This document shows positions 24,929-33,086 of a stretch of 39,584 nt of DNA, piece by piece (the first letter of the stretch is position 1; each line of letters begins with the position of its first letter). The position numbers and the translations under genes were made by a program. The DNA is from a bacterium (lineage in GTDB: Bacteria; Zixibacteria; MSB-5A5; GN15; FEB-12): the NCBI GenBank assembly GCA_029211095.1, contig JARGFS010000008.1:1-39584 (forward strand). Reading direction: 5' to 3'. Under the pieces are notes generated by a model. That model worked only from the letters and a program-made list of their open reading frames with translations, ran no database searches and was not told the DNA's origin.

Positions 24929-27403
24929 ATGAGCACTTGTAGGGCACGGATAGCTCTTATTGGAGCCTGCTTTCTACTGCTGGCTTTCTCAGTTGCGGCT
25001 CAGCCTGACTATCGTATCAACGAAGTCGTAGTCGAGGGAAACCATCGCGCCAGCAAGTCGCTCATTCTTGGAGCCGCCGCCCTTGACGTTGGCTCTCCCC
25101 TCTCCGCCACAGATATCAGTGCGTCTATCCGCAGGCTCTACCGGCTGGACATCTTTTCTGATGTCCATATTGATGCCGAGCCGGTCGCGGACGGACTGAA
25201 AGTATTCATTGTCGTCAAAGAGCGGCCCAAGCTCATTGGTCTCAATTTTAAGGGGAATGACAAGATCAAGTCCAAGGATTTCAAGGAAAAACTCGGACTT
25301 GCCGTTGGGGGTTATATCTCACCCAATCTTATCAAAGAGAAGATGAACGAGATGAAAAAGCTGTATGATGAGAAAGGCTACTTTCAGGCCTCAATCAAGC
25401 CGGAGTTGGACTACAGCCCGGACTCATCGGATGCTTCGCTCACTTTCGCCATTGATGAGCGCTCCAAAGTAAAAGTTGAGAACGTTGTCATTACCGGCAA
25501 CGTACGGGTGAAGCCGAGTGATCTCGTTGGCAAAATGCGCAATCGGAAGCGCGGATTCTTGAGAAGCTCAGATTTTGCCCGTGACAAGTATGCCGAAGAT
25601 CTCGAAAAGGTCATCACCGAGCTTCACAATCGGGGCTATACCGATGCCTACCTGATCTCCGATTCCATGACCATTGATACCGTGCGCAGCCGGATGACCA
25701 TCTTTCTGCAGCTTTACGAAGGTCCACAGTACTACTTTGGCGAAGTGGAGTTCGTCAACAATGATAAGCTGAGTGACAGAATCCTCAGGAAGAGTCTGAA
25801 GTTCAAGTCCGGTGATGTTTTCAACGGTGAAGGATACGATGAAACTATATATGAATTGTACTCCGCCTACCAGGAGATTGGGCATCTCCATACGCAGATA
25901 CTGGATGAAAGAGCAACCGTTAGTGATTCCATTGTCAACGTGACCTACACTGTCACCGAGGGGCTCCCCTCGCACATAAACTTAGTACATATTACGGGCA
26001 ATCATAAAACCAAGGACAAAATTATTCGCCGGGAGATATCCAGTCTCCCCGGTCAGGTTTTCAGCCGCGCCCGTCTGATTCGGTCGGTGCGGGATGTCAT
26101 GGCCCTGAATTTTTTCAGCAACGTCCTCCCCGAACCGATCAGCCTCCCCAATGGGGATGTTGATGTTGAGTTCAAAGTGGAAGAAAAACAGACCGGCCAG
26201 ATATCGGCCGGTGCCGGATATAATTCGGAGGACAAAGTTGTCGGTACGCTCGGCATGGCCATCCCCAACTTCCGGGGTAACGGACAAAACCTTACTTTTA
26301 ATGTCGACTTTGGCAGCCGAAGAAACTCAACCTCGGTCTCATTCACCGAACCCTGGCTGCTTGGCCGTCCCACTCTCTTCGGGACCGACCTCTACACTAC
26401 GAACAGGCGCTGGTATGACGACTATACCGAAGGACGCCAGGGGGGATCGATCCGTCTGGGCCGGAGACTTCGCTGGCCTGACAACTATTTCCGCGTCCAT
26501 ACAACCTACCGTCTGGAACGTAACCGTTTCGATGACTTTGATGACAGCTACCGCCTCTCTAACTCGTTTAAGCGGATCGACCTGTATGATGTAGACAAAA
26601 ATGGTAACTATTACAACGCCTCAGATAGTAGTACGACCTCTGACAGAGAACCGTATCCCGGCTCGATCCTGACTTACGATGAAAAGTGGCAGACGGCTTC
26701 GCGTATCTCGTTCACCATAACCAGAGACTCACGAGATTTGCCGGAATTTGCCACCTCGGGCTCAAAAATCTCCTACACTTTTGAGAACACGGGCGGCTTT
26801 CTGGGCGGCTTCTGGTCATATCAAAAACACTCCTTCTCAGCCGCAAAGTTCTTCCCCCTCTTTTGGAATATGGCTCTGGCGGCAAAAGTTCAATACGGAG
26901 CTGTCACATCACCCAATGGTGACTCTCGGATATTCCTTTCTGACCGCTTCACCCCCGGTGGAACAGCCTATGATGGTATTGTACGCGGATATGATGACGG
27001 TGTCCTGACGCCTGATTCGCTGGTAACATTTAAGGATACTGTCGTATACTATTCCGGGTTCCCCGATAGCGCGACCTACGACAGCACAAATCTGGCCACG
27101 GTAAGTGAGTTCACCACCCGGGTCAGGGGCAAATACATGCTGATCTCCAATATTGAATTGCAGTACCCGGTTGTCCGTCAGCAGATTTATGCCATGCTCT
27201 TTTTTGATGCCGGTAATTCCTGGCTTAATCAGTCGGACATTAAACCGTTACGCGATCTCTACAAAGGATTTGGAATCGGATTTAGAATCGTAGTCCCCGG
27301 GATCGGGACGATTGGATTTGACTTTGCTCGAAGGCTTGACGATCTTCGAGGAGAAGGTCTCGGTTGGAAACCGCACTTCCAAATTGGTACGACCTTCAGA
27401 TAA
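24929..27403 (+). CDS. bamA: BamA, outer-membrane protein assembly factor
   Basis: An ~824-residue Omp85-family protein, the channel of the BAM complex that folds beta-barrel proteins into the outer membrane. A signal peptide (residues 1-~24, ending FSVAAQ) is followed by about five POTRA domains (~25-415; e.g. RINEVVVEGNHRASKSLIL, VKVENVVITGNVRVKPSDL and INLVHITGNHKTKDKIIRRE). The barrel begins near GQISAGAGYNSEDK (~425). The Omp85 L6 motif is VRGY (~690), and the C-terminal strand is PHFQIGTTFR, with Phe as the penultimate residue rather than the last. I prefer the ATG at 24929 to the adjacent TTG at 24926. No clear ribosome site is present, so coupling to rplU is likely. It is followed by skp and lpxD, a classic order. 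Confidence 0.96.
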   Translation: MSTCRARIALIGACFLLLAFSVAAQPDYRINEVVVEGNHRASKSLILGAAALDVGSPLSATDISASIRRLYRLDIFSDVHIDAEPVADGLKVFIVVKERPKLIGLNFKGNDKIKSKDFKEKLGLAVGGYISPNLIKEKMNEMKKLYDEKGYFQASIKPELDYSPDSSDASLTFAIDERSKVKVENVVITGNVRVKPSDLVGKMRNRKRGFLRSSDFARDKYAEDLEKVITELHNRGYTDAYLISDSMTIDTVRSRMTIFLQLYEGPQYYFGEVEFVNNDKLSDRILRKSLKFKSGDVFNGEGYDETIYELYSAYQEIGHLHTQILDERATVSDSIVNVTYTVTEGLPSHINLVHITGNHKTKDKIIRREISSLPGQVFSRARLIRSVRDVMALNFFSNVLPEPISLPNGDVDVEFKVEEKQTGQISAGAGYNSEDKVVGTLGMAIPNFRGNGQNLTFNVDFGSRRNSTSVSFTEPWLLGRPTLFGTDLYTTNRRWYDDYTEGRQGGSIRLGRRLRWPDNYFRVHTTYRLERNRFDDFDDSYRLSNSFKRIDLYDVDKNGNYYNASDSSTTSDREPYPGSILTYDEKWQTASRISFTITRDSRDLPEFATSGSKISYTFENTGGFLGGFWSYQKHSFSAAKFFPLFWNMALAAKVQYGAVTSPNGDSRIFLSDRFTPGGTAYDGIVRGYDDGVLTPDSLVTFKDTVVYYSGFPDSATYDSTNLATVSEFTTRVRGKYMLISNIELQYPVVRQQIYAMLFFDAGNSWLNQSDIKPLRDLYKGFGIGFRIVVPGIGTIGFDFARRLDDLRGEGLGWKPHFQIGTTFR

Positions 27404-27445
27404 GTGGAAAAAATCATCTGTTAAAACTCTGTTAAGGAGCCATAC

Positions 27446-27985
27446 ATGCGCAGCATAAGCAAAATCATTCTCACTCTGTTTGCGGCCCTGATTCTGACTT
27501 CGGCCGCCGCTGAATTTGTCAACGCCCAGGGGACCAAAATGGGCTTTGTCAATGATGAGAGAATCAAGATGGAATACCGCGCCTGGCAAAAGGCACAGGA
27601 ACAATGGGAACTGGAAGCCAAGGCCTGGGAAGAAGAAGCTATTGCCAAGCAGGAAGAACTTCGTGAAATGGAAGAAGAATACGATAAGCAGAAACTGATC
27701 CTTTCCGAAGAAAAGAAAAAAGAGAAAGAGGCTGCCATTAAGGTGAAGTCGGATGATCTGGACGCCTATACCAGACGAGTCTTTGGACCTAATGGCGAAG
27801 CGGAGAGAAAACAGGCCAGTCTTCTTCAGCCATTGCTGGACAACGTGACCGCGGCTATCGAAGCTGTCGCGGTTGAGGAAACTTACGACGTTATCTTCAC
27901 CCTGCAGAGCGGTCTGGGCTATATAAACCCGACACTGGATATCACAGATAAAGTGTTAAAGTATCTCGAAGAAAATGAAGGCTAA
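27446..27985 (+). CDS. skp: Skp/OmpH-family periplasmic chaperone
   Basis: A 179-residue exported protein with a signal peptide ending FVNAQG, then the family entry motif KMGFVNDERIKMEYRAWQKA. A long, strongly charged helical coiled-coil (~45-125, rich in E, K, Q) forms the tentacles. A C-terminal strand segment (~140-170) includes YDVIFTLQSGLGYINPTLDIT, where the typical ending is a DIT motif. Skp trimers hold unfolded outer-membrane proteins and deliver them to BamA, encoded immediately upstream. AAGGAG lies seven bases before the ATG. The end overlaps the start of lpxD by 11 bases. Homologs are also annotated as OmpH. Confidence 0.9.
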   Translation: MRSISKIILTLFAALILTSAAAEFVNAQGTKMGFVNDERIKMEYRAWQKAQEQWELEAKAWEEEAIAKQEELREMEEEYDKQKLILSEEKKKEKEAAIKVKSDDLDAYTRRVFGPNGEAERKQASLLQPLLDNVTAAIEAVAVEETYDVIFTLQSGLGYINPTLDITDKVLKYLEENEG

Positions 27986-29000
27986 GCTCGAGTACACGCT
28001 TGCTGAAATAGCGGAAAAGATCGGTGCCGATATCCAGGGGGATCCTTCCTGCAAAATAAACGGAGTCGCACCGATACAAACGGCCGGTCCGGGAGACCTG
28101 ACGTTTATCGCTAACAAAAACTACTATAAACATCTGGCCGACACTACTGCGTCGGCCGTTGTTTTATCCCCTGACTCGCCTGAATGCCCAATACCATCTT
28201 TGAGACATGCCAACCCGTATCTGAAATTCTCTGAAACGATCGACCTGCTCTATCCCGATTCAGACGACCAGCCTGTCGGTGTCGACAAAAGCAGCGTTGT
28301 TGAAGAAAGTGTTAGTCTGGACCCTACTTGCTTGGTCGGCCCTCTGTGCCATATTAAAAAGGGCACCGCGATCGGCAAGAGTACTAAACTCATTTCATCT
28401 GTTTTTGTTGGGAAGGATGTAACGATTGGTGATAACTGCCTGATTTACCCGGGGGTCAGAATACTTGACAGCTGTAAGATCGGCAACAATGTGATCATTC
28501 ACGCTTCCACCGTGGTTGGCTCTGATGGATTCGGATACGCTGAATCTCCCACCGGTCTCAAAAAAATCAAGCAGCTGGGCTGGGTTGAGATTGAAGATAA
28601 TGTTGAGATTGGATCAAATTGCTCTATTGATCGTGGCGCTCTTGAGGCTACCCGTATTGGAGCCGGGACCAAGATTGATAATCTGGTCCAAATAGCTCAT
28701 AACGTTGAGATTGGCCAGCATTGTATTATCATCAGCCAGGTCGGAATTGCCGGTTCTACCAAACTGGGCAATCAGGTTGTCCTGGCCGGACAGGTTGGTG
28801 TTGTGGGTCATATTTCAATCGGCGATGGCGCTCAGGTTGGAGCCCAGTCCGGGGTCAAGAAAGACCTTGAAGGCGGCAAGAAGTACTTTGGCAGCCCGGC
28901 CCGCGAGTTTTTGACCGGGGCGAGAATCGAGGCAGCCCAGGCAAAACTACCGGACTTACTGAAGCAAATCTCCCAATTTAAAAAGAAGCTCTCTGAGTGA
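27975..29000 (+). CDS. lpxD: LpxD, UDP-3-O-(3-hydroxyacyl)glucosamine N-acyltransferase
   Basis: A 341-residue left-handed beta-helix acyltransferase that adds the second hydroxyacyl chain in lipid A synthesis, at the cytoplasmic face of the inner membrane. The N-terminal uridine-binding domain (~1-100) includes GVAPIQTAGPGDLTFIANKNY. Hexapeptide repeats cover ~110-310. The catalytic His is H242 in NLVQIAHNVEIG. A C-terminal helix (~315-341) closes the protein. It shows that this organism makes lipid A, or at least carries that step. The next genes commonly seen (fabZ, lpxA) are missing; a bidirectional hairpin overlaps the stop codon and a convergent ssb follows. Confidence 0.96.
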   Translation: MKAKLEYTLAEIAEKIGADIQGDPSCKINGVAPIQTAGPGDLTFIANKNYYKHLADTTASAVVLSPDSPECPIPSLRHANPYLKFSETIDLLYPDSDDQPVGVDKSSVVEESVSLDPTCLVGPLCHIKKGTAIGKSTKLISSVFVGKDVTIGDNCLIYPGVRILDSCKIGNNVIIHASTVVGSDGFGYAESPTGLKKIKQLGWVEIEDNVEIGSNCSIDRGALEATRIGAGTKIDNLVQIAHNVEIGQHCIIISQVGIAGSTKLGNQVVLAGQVGVVGHISIGDGAQVGAQSGVKKDLEGGKKYFGSPAREFLTGARIEAAQAKLPDLLKQISQFKKKLSE

Positions 29001-29010
29001 GAGCTTCTTC
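28984..29010. terminator. Bidirectional hairpin terminator, lpxD / ssb
   Basis: Perfect 11-bp stem AAGAAGCTCTC (28984-28994), TGAGT loop, GAGAGCTTCTT (29000-29010). The lpxD stop codon lies in the loop and the first base of the right arm. CTCATTTTCTCT follows on the plus strand and TTTTAAATT on the minus strand, so it can serve both convergent genes. Confidence 0.75.
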
Positions 29011-29041
29011 TCATTTTCTCTGCAAACCACCAATTAATTCT

Positions 29042-29464
29042 TTAGAACGGGAGATCGTCATCATCACCGGCCGGCGGGGGGGGCGGCGGTGGAACATCAC
29101 CGGAACCGGACGAAGCTCCACTTCCAGCCGATGAACCACGAGGCTCAATGAAAGTAAAATTCTGTACAACGACTTCAGAGATATACTTCTTGTTCCCTTC
29201 CTTGTCGTCATAGCTGCGATTGGAGATACGCCCTTCAACATAAACCTGCTGTCCTTTGGACAGGTATTCCTTCATCACCTCAGCCTGTCGGCCCCAGGCG
29301 ACAATATTATGCCAGACGGTCGATTCCTTCTTCTCGCCATCCTGCCCTTTCCATCGCTCGGACGTAGCCAGTGAAAAAGTCGCCACCGCTTTGCCACTGG
29401 GCGTATATTTGAGCTCCGGGTCCTTGCCTAAGCGGCCAATCAAAATTGCCTTATTTACGCTCAT
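29042..29464 (-). CDS. ssb: Single-stranded DNA-binding protein
   Basis: A 140-residue SSB that coats single-stranded DNA during replication and repair and recruits partners through its tail. The OB-fold (~1-105) begins MSVNKAILIGRLGKDPELKY and includes VWHNIVAWGRQAEVMKEYL and VYVEGRISNRSYDDKEGNKK. A Gly/Ser and Pro-rich linker follows, and the acidic tip DDDDLPF is the canonical protein-interaction motif. It has its own near-consensus promoter and AAGGGG before the ATG. It is convergent with lpxD and shares the terminator. Confidence 0.97.
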   Translation of the reverse strand: MSVNKAILIGRLGKDPELKYTPSGKAVATFSLATSERWKGQDGEKKESTVWHNIVAWGRQAEVMKEYLSKGQQVYVEGRISNRSYDDKEGNKKYISEVVVQNFTFIEPRGSSAGSGASSGSGDVPPPPPPPAGDDDDLPF

Positions 29465-29498
29465 GAATCCCCTTCCAAAAGTATATGTTTATGTCCGA

Positions 29499-29527
29499 AT
29501 ATTACCATCCGCCATTCTTCCTGTCAA
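29499..29527 (-). promoter_or_regulatory. Promoter of ssb
   Basis: On the minus strand, TTGACA (29522-29527), 17-bp spacer, TAATAT (29499-29504), the closest match to sigma70 consensus in the window. The predicted start is near 29492, about 28 bases before the ATG. Confidence 0.7.
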
Positions 29528-29546
29528 GAGGAGGGGGAAAAATTGC

Positions 29547-29575
29547 TTGATGTTACCCCCGGATCAGGCTATCGT
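29547..29575 (+). promoter_or_regulatory. Candidate promoter of the nadE-rsmI-PAP2-lgt run
   Basis: TTGATG (29547-29552), 17-bp spacer, TATCGT (29570-29575), with a predicted start near 29582. It is divergent from the ssb promoter. It supports the ATG at 29600 as the nadE start rather than the TTG at 29543, which would lie upstream of the transcript. Confidence 0.45.
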
Positions 29576-29599
29576 TTGTCCACAATGGGAGTTGAAATC

Positions 29600-30406
29600 A
29601 TGAGCGAATTGGACTTGAAACAGACATTGCAAACCTTAACCGAATTTCTCCGGAAACAGTTGGAATCAAGTGGACTGGAAGGTTTTGTGGTTGGCTTGTC
29701 AGGCGGCATTGACTCAGCCCTCTCTTCGTCACTAGCCGTGAATGCGGTAGGAAAAGACCGCATCCTGGGGATTCTAATGCCGTTTCGCACTTCCTCAACG
29801 GAATCAGTTTCTGACGCTCGTGAATTGGCCGCGCATCTTGGTATCAAGACCCGTGAAATCGATATCTCTCCGATGGTGGATGCCTATTTCCCCGAGATCA
29901 GCGAGAACCTCCTGCTCCGGGCAGGCAACAAGATGGCCCGGGAGCGAATGTCAATACTCTTTGATATTGCCGCTGAGACCAGGTCGCTGGTTCTGGGAAC
30001 CGGCAACCGGACCGAGATCGCTCTTGGCTATACAACCTGGTACGGTGACTCAGCCTGCTCCATAAACCCATTGGCCGAACTCTACAAACGTGAAGTAAGA
30101 AAACTGTCGGCCATGCTGGATGTCCCCAAAAGCATTCTTACCAAGGCACCTTCGGCTGACCTCTGGACCGGACAGACTGATGAGGGCGAGATTGGGGTGA
30201 CGTATGAAGAGATCGATAAACTCCTCAAACTGATCATCGACCAGGGCCTAACCTCAAGAGCCGTTCTCCTCGAAAAAGGATTCGAGTCCGCCGATATTGA
30301 ACGAGTGGTCAGCCTGGTCAATGCCAACAGCTTCAAGAGAAAGCTACCGGAAACAGCCAGTCTTGATCGCCCACCCATTCCGTACTCCGTCTCTCTACAG
30401 GAGTGA
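29600..30406 (+). CDS. nadE: NAD+ synthetase (ammonia-type)
   Basis: A 268-residue N-type ATP pyrophosphatase that amidates nicotinate adenine dinucleotide to NAD+, the last step of NAD synthesis. The PP-loop is GLSGGIDSAL (~31-40). LGTGNRTEIALGYTTWYGDSA (~133-153, quoted in two parts by position: LGTGNRTE, then GYTTWYGD) and KAPSADLWTGQTDEGEIG (~180-197) are family signatures. No nitrilase-type glutaminase domain is fused, so it should use ammonia or a separate amidotransferase. I chose the ATG at 29600 because GGAG lies nine bases upstream and the conserved protein starts there. Its TGA overlaps a GTG at the start of the rsmI frame. Confidence 0.94.
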   Translation: MSELDLKQTLQTLTEFLRKQLESSGLEGFVVGLSGGIDSALSSSLAVNAVGKDRILGILMPFRTSSTESVSDARELAAHLGIKTREIDISPMVDAYFPEISENLLLRAGNKMARERMSILFDIAAETRSLVLGTGNRTEIALGYTTWYGDSACSINPLAELYKREVRKLSAMLDVPKSILTKAPSADLWTGQTDEGEIGVTYEEIDKLLKLIIDQGLTSRAVLLEKGFESADIERVVSLVNANSFKRKLPETASLDRPPIPYSVSLQE

Positions 30407-30411
30407 AGATT

Positions 30412-31134
30412 TTGCGCTCTGATAGTTCCGGCCAGCTGTTTTTGGTCCCCACTCCGATTGGTAATCTGCAGGATCTGACAGAGCGGGCAGTCAAAACGCT
30501 CAAAGAGGTCGATCTGGTCGCCTGCGAAGACACCCGGCACAGCGGCCGCCTGCTGAAGGCTCTCGAGATCAAGACGGCCCTGATCAGCTACCATGATTTC
30601 AACGAGTCCAGAAGATCAGAACAGCTCCTGAGCCAGCTTAAATCCGGTAAGAGCATTGCCGTTATAACCGATGCCGGATCACCCGGGATTTCTGATCCTG
30701 CCTATCGTATCGTCCGCACCGCAATCGACAATGACATCGAGATCGTCCCCCTCCCCGGCCCCTGTGCAATAATCCCGGCCCTGACCGCTTCCGGACTCCC
30801 GACCGACCGCTTCTTTTTTGAAGGTTTCCTGCCGGTCAAATCGGGCGCACGCTTGCGGAAGCTGGGGCAACTTAAGGACCTCGCTCACACGCTCGTCTTT
30901 TATGAATCCCCTTTCCGAATTGAGAAGACGCTAAGTGCGGCGCTTGAAGTTCTCGGTGATCGTGAGGCCTGTCTGGCCAGGGAGATTTCAAAACTGTATG
31001 AACAGTTCATAAGGGGACCTCTCGGCGACATTCTGGCCACCATCCAGGCGAAACCAGTCAAAGGGGAGATTGTCCTTGTCATTGCCGGAGCAGATTACAC
31101 CAGCAAAAAGAAGACTGAGCCAGCCGATGAATAA
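30412..31134 (+). CDS. rsmI: RsmI, 16S rRNA C1402 2'-O-methyltransferase
   Basis: A ~240-residue tetrapyrrole-methylase-fold enzyme that 2'-O-methylates C1402 of 16S rRNA in the decoding centre. Motifs: LVPTPIGNLQDLTERA (~residues 11-26), ACEDTRHSGRLLKAL (~38-52), VITDAGSPGISDP (~84-96), PLPGPCAIIPALTASGLPTD (~110-129), FFEGFLP and FYESPFRI. I propose a TTG start at 30412: AGGAG sits at 30399-30403, eight bases upstream, whereas the GTG at 30403 directly abuts that ribosome site. The C-terminus is Lys-rich and overlaps the start of the PAP2 gene by eight bases, so the run from nadE to lgt is tightly coupled. Confidence 0.94.
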   Translation: MRSDSSGQLFLVPTPIGNLQDLTERAVKTLKEVDLVACEDTRHSGRLLKALEIKTALISYHDFNESRRSEQLLSQLKSGKSIAVITDAGSPGISDPAYRIVRTAIDNDIEIVPLPGPCAIIPALTASGLPTDRFFFEGFLPVKSGARLRKLGQLKDLAHTLVFYESPFRIEKTLSAALEVLGDREACLAREISKLYEQFIRGPLGDILATIQAKPVKGEIVLVIAGADYTSKKKTEPADE

Positions 31135-32050
31135 ACCAACAACTCAAAGACGATATTGGCCGGTCGACTGGATCATAATCGGTTACTCCCTTTTGATGAG
31201 CATATTGATTCTGATCCTGGGACGTCCGTTTGCGAGTTACCATTCAGAACTGTTTTTTTACAGTTCTATGGCCGGGCTGGCCGTTCTCATTCCCCGTTTT
31301 GTCAATCCCAGCCGAGGCTGGTTGTTCGCGCTGATTCGCTACCTGTATCCGGGAGCGATGCTGGCCTTTTTCTATCTTTTCACCGCCGGTACCATGTTCC
31401 TTCTGTTTGACCACTTTCTTGATGCCTCACTGACTCAGTTTGAGCGCGAATTGATCGGGGTCAATTTGACTCTTCTGATTGATCGAGAATATCTCAACGT
31501 CTGGGTGACGGAGATAGTGTCATTTTGTTACTTCGCCTACTATCCCATGATCCCCGTGTATGTATTTTCCCTGTTCATCACTAAACGGTATGAGTTGCTT
31601 CAGAAATCGTTCGCGACCATTTGCCTGACTTTCTTTTGCGGATATATGCTCTTTTTCCTTTTCCCTATTGAAGGCCCCCGCTGGTTTTATCGGGCTGATT
31701 ATATCAATCAGGTACAGGGACCGCTCTTTCGCCAGATGGTTGACTGGGTTATTGCCAACGGAGCGGTCCGGGGCGGTTGTATGCCGTCCACCCATTTTGC
31801 CGTCGCGCTGGTCATTCTCCTGTACTGCTTCAAGCATTTCAAAAAAACCGCCTGGCTTCTCCTTCCGGTGGATATCGGACTGGCGGCCGGAACGGTCTGG
31901 GGCAGATTTCACTACCTCTCCGATGTTATTGTTGGAGGAATCATTGGGGCGACAGCATATTGGTTCGTAGAAAAACATTACGCCAATTGGGTCAGCAGTC
32001 GATTGGTAATTGATAAAGAACAAAAGTTGAGTAAAACAAATGTATCCTGA
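31127..32050 (+). CDS. PAP2-superfamily membrane phosphatase/phosphotransferase
   Basis: A ~307-residue integral membrane protein with about six hydrophobic helices (e.g. WIIIGYSLLMSILILILG and AMLAFFYLFTAGTMFLL). It carries PAP2-type active-site motifs: GPRWFYR (~183), CMPSTHFAVAL (~217, the PSGH-like motif with the first catalytic His) and GRFHYLSDVIVGG (~258, the second His and Asp). The PSTH and HYLSD forms resemble the PAP2_3 branch that includes inositol phosphorylceramide synthase-like phosphotransferases. Lipid phosphate hydrolysis or headgroup transfer is therefore likely, but the substrate is not identified. The start is the ATG at 31127, overlapping rsmI; an upstream in-frame start would lie well inside rsmI. 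Its end overlaps lgt by 11 bases. Confidence 0.83.
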   Translation: MNKPTTQRRYWPVDWIIIGYSLLMSILILILGRPFASYHSELFFYSSMAGLAVLIPRFVNPSRGWLFALIRYLYPGAMLAFFYLFTAGTMFLLFDHFLDASLTQFERELIGVNLTLLIDREYLNVWVTEIVSFCYFAYYPMIPVYVFSLFITKRYELLQKSFATICLTFFCGYMLFFLFPIEGPRWFYRADYINQVQGPLFRQMVDWVIANGAVRGGCMPSTHFAVALVILLYCFKHFKKTAWLLLPVDIGLAAGTVWGRFHYLSDVIVGGIIGATAYWFVEKHYANWVSSRLVIDKEQKLSKTNVS

Positions 32051-32843
32051 ATTTTTCCATATCGGCCCTTTCCCCGTCCGCGCCTATGGTGTCATGCTGG
32101 CCGCGGCCTTCTTTCTGGGAATCCTCTATTTGCGTTACCTGGCCAAGCGCGACAACCGCTCATTTGAAGAACTGCTCAGTATTTCCTATGTGACAATTTT
32201 TGGCGGGGTTATCGGGGCCCGGCTGGCCTATGTTCTTTTCCATCTGGATGATTTTTCAGGACGCTGGACAGACACGTTCAATCCGTTTGCTTCGGGACAG
32301 TTTGGAATCGCCGGAATGAACCTTTACGGCGGGGTCCTTTTGGCCATGATTGGCATTGCCGCTTATGCTCGTCTGAAAAAACTCAGAATTCTGGATATCT
32401 TTGATATTATCGCCCCAACCCTGGCTCTGGGTATCGCTCTGGGACGAATCGGCTGCCTGCTTAATGGCTGCTGTTTTGGTACCCCCTGTGATCTCCCCTG
32501 GGGGATCAGTTACGATCCGGGCTCCATCCCGTATTCCGTCTATGGCGATGCCCACCTGCACCCGGCCCAGATATATTCCGCCCTGTACGGGTTCGGATTG
32601 TTTGGACTCACCCATGTTTTGATTAAAAAGAGGAAGTTTTTCGGCCAGGTAGTCTCGATTATGCTGATGGTTGAAGCTGTCTTTCGGGTGGCAATTGAGC
32701 ATGTGAGATACTACGAAGCAGAGATGTTTTTTGAAATCGCCGGTCTGGAGATCACCTATAACTATGCCATTGGGATACTTCTTTTCTCTACCGGACTGAT
32801 CATCTATATCACACAAAAAAACAAGCCCCAAGGACCCTCCTGA
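32040..32843 (+). CDS. lgt: Lgt, prolipoprotein diacylglyceryl transferase
   Basis: A 267-residue inner-membrane enzyme that transfers diacylglycerol from phosphatidylglycerol to the lipobox Cys of prolipoproteins. Features: the N-terminal PVRAYGVMLAAAFFLG, the GGVIGARLAYVLF helix (~58-70), YGGVLLAMIG (~96-105), and the signature region LGRIGCLLNGCCFG (~137-150), which follows the GRxGxxxNG pattern. LHPAQIYSALYGF (~176-188) and a final membrane helix follow. About seven transmembrane segments fit the family. It overlaps the PAP2 gene, so the two envelope-lipid enzymes are probably made together. Four predicted lipoproteins in this window are its natural substrates. Confidence 0.95.
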   Translation: MYPEFFHIGPFPVRAYGVMLAAAFFLGILYLRYLAKRDNRSFEELLSISYVTIFGGVIGARLAYVLFHLDDFSGRWTDTFNPFASGQFGIAGMNLYGGVLLAMIGIAAYARLKKLRILDIFDIIAPTLALGIALGRIGCLLNGCCFGTPCDLPWGISYDPGSIPYSVYGDAHLHPAQIYSALYGFGLFGLTHVLIKKRKFFGQVVSIMLMVEAVFRVAIEHVRYYEAEMFFEIAGLEITYNYAIGILLFSTGLIIYITQKNKPQGPS

Positions 32844-32966
32844 CCATTATCATCCTGTAAGCCGCTCTCCTCACAGAACTTACAACGCAAGATATAGACT
32901 TTATCGAGCTACGATGCTAAAGAGTGGAAGTCGTATTTCAGATAATTAAGATCGCCTCGGTAAATC

Positions 32967-32986
32967 TTTGTGAATATTTGCACAAA
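32967..32986. promoter_or_regulatory. CRP/HcpR-family-like operator palindrome
   Basis: TTTGTGA-ATATTT-GCACAAA: perfect TTTGTG/CACAAA arms at 32967-32972 and 32981-32986. It reads TGTGA-N6-GCACA, one base from the CRP-type TGTGA-N6-TCACA and from TTGTGA-N6-TCACAA sites described for HcpR-like regulators. It ends six bases before the -35 box of the cytochrome operon and is centred about 50 bases upstream of the predicted start. Confidence 0.5.
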
Positions 32987-32992
32987 TTCTCC

Positions 32993-33020
32993 TTTACAAA
33001 CAGGACAAAATAGTTAATAT
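32993..33020 (+). promoter_or_regulatory. Promoter of the cytochrome-FeS-NrfD operon
   Basis: TTTACA (32993-32998), 16-bp spacer, TAATAT (33015-33020), with a predicted start near 33027 and a ~60-base leader. AGGAG at 33064-33068 precedes the ATG by a rather long 18 bases. Confidence 0.6.
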
Positions 33021-33086
33021 TTTCCCCTAATTCTAAGAGGAGTCGATTCTAATTCAGAATCAAAGGAGCTGGGAAATAACAACATT

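Noticed and set aside
30082-30594. 170-residue minus-strand open frame across nadE and rsmI
   Set aside because: It is antisense to two clear enzyme genes with no family resemblance; a shadow of their codon pattern.
32844-33086. Riboswitch or small RNA in the gap between lgt and the cytochrome operon
   Set aside because: Apart from the palindrome and promoter, no stable multi-stem fold or known riboswitch core could be recognised by eye.
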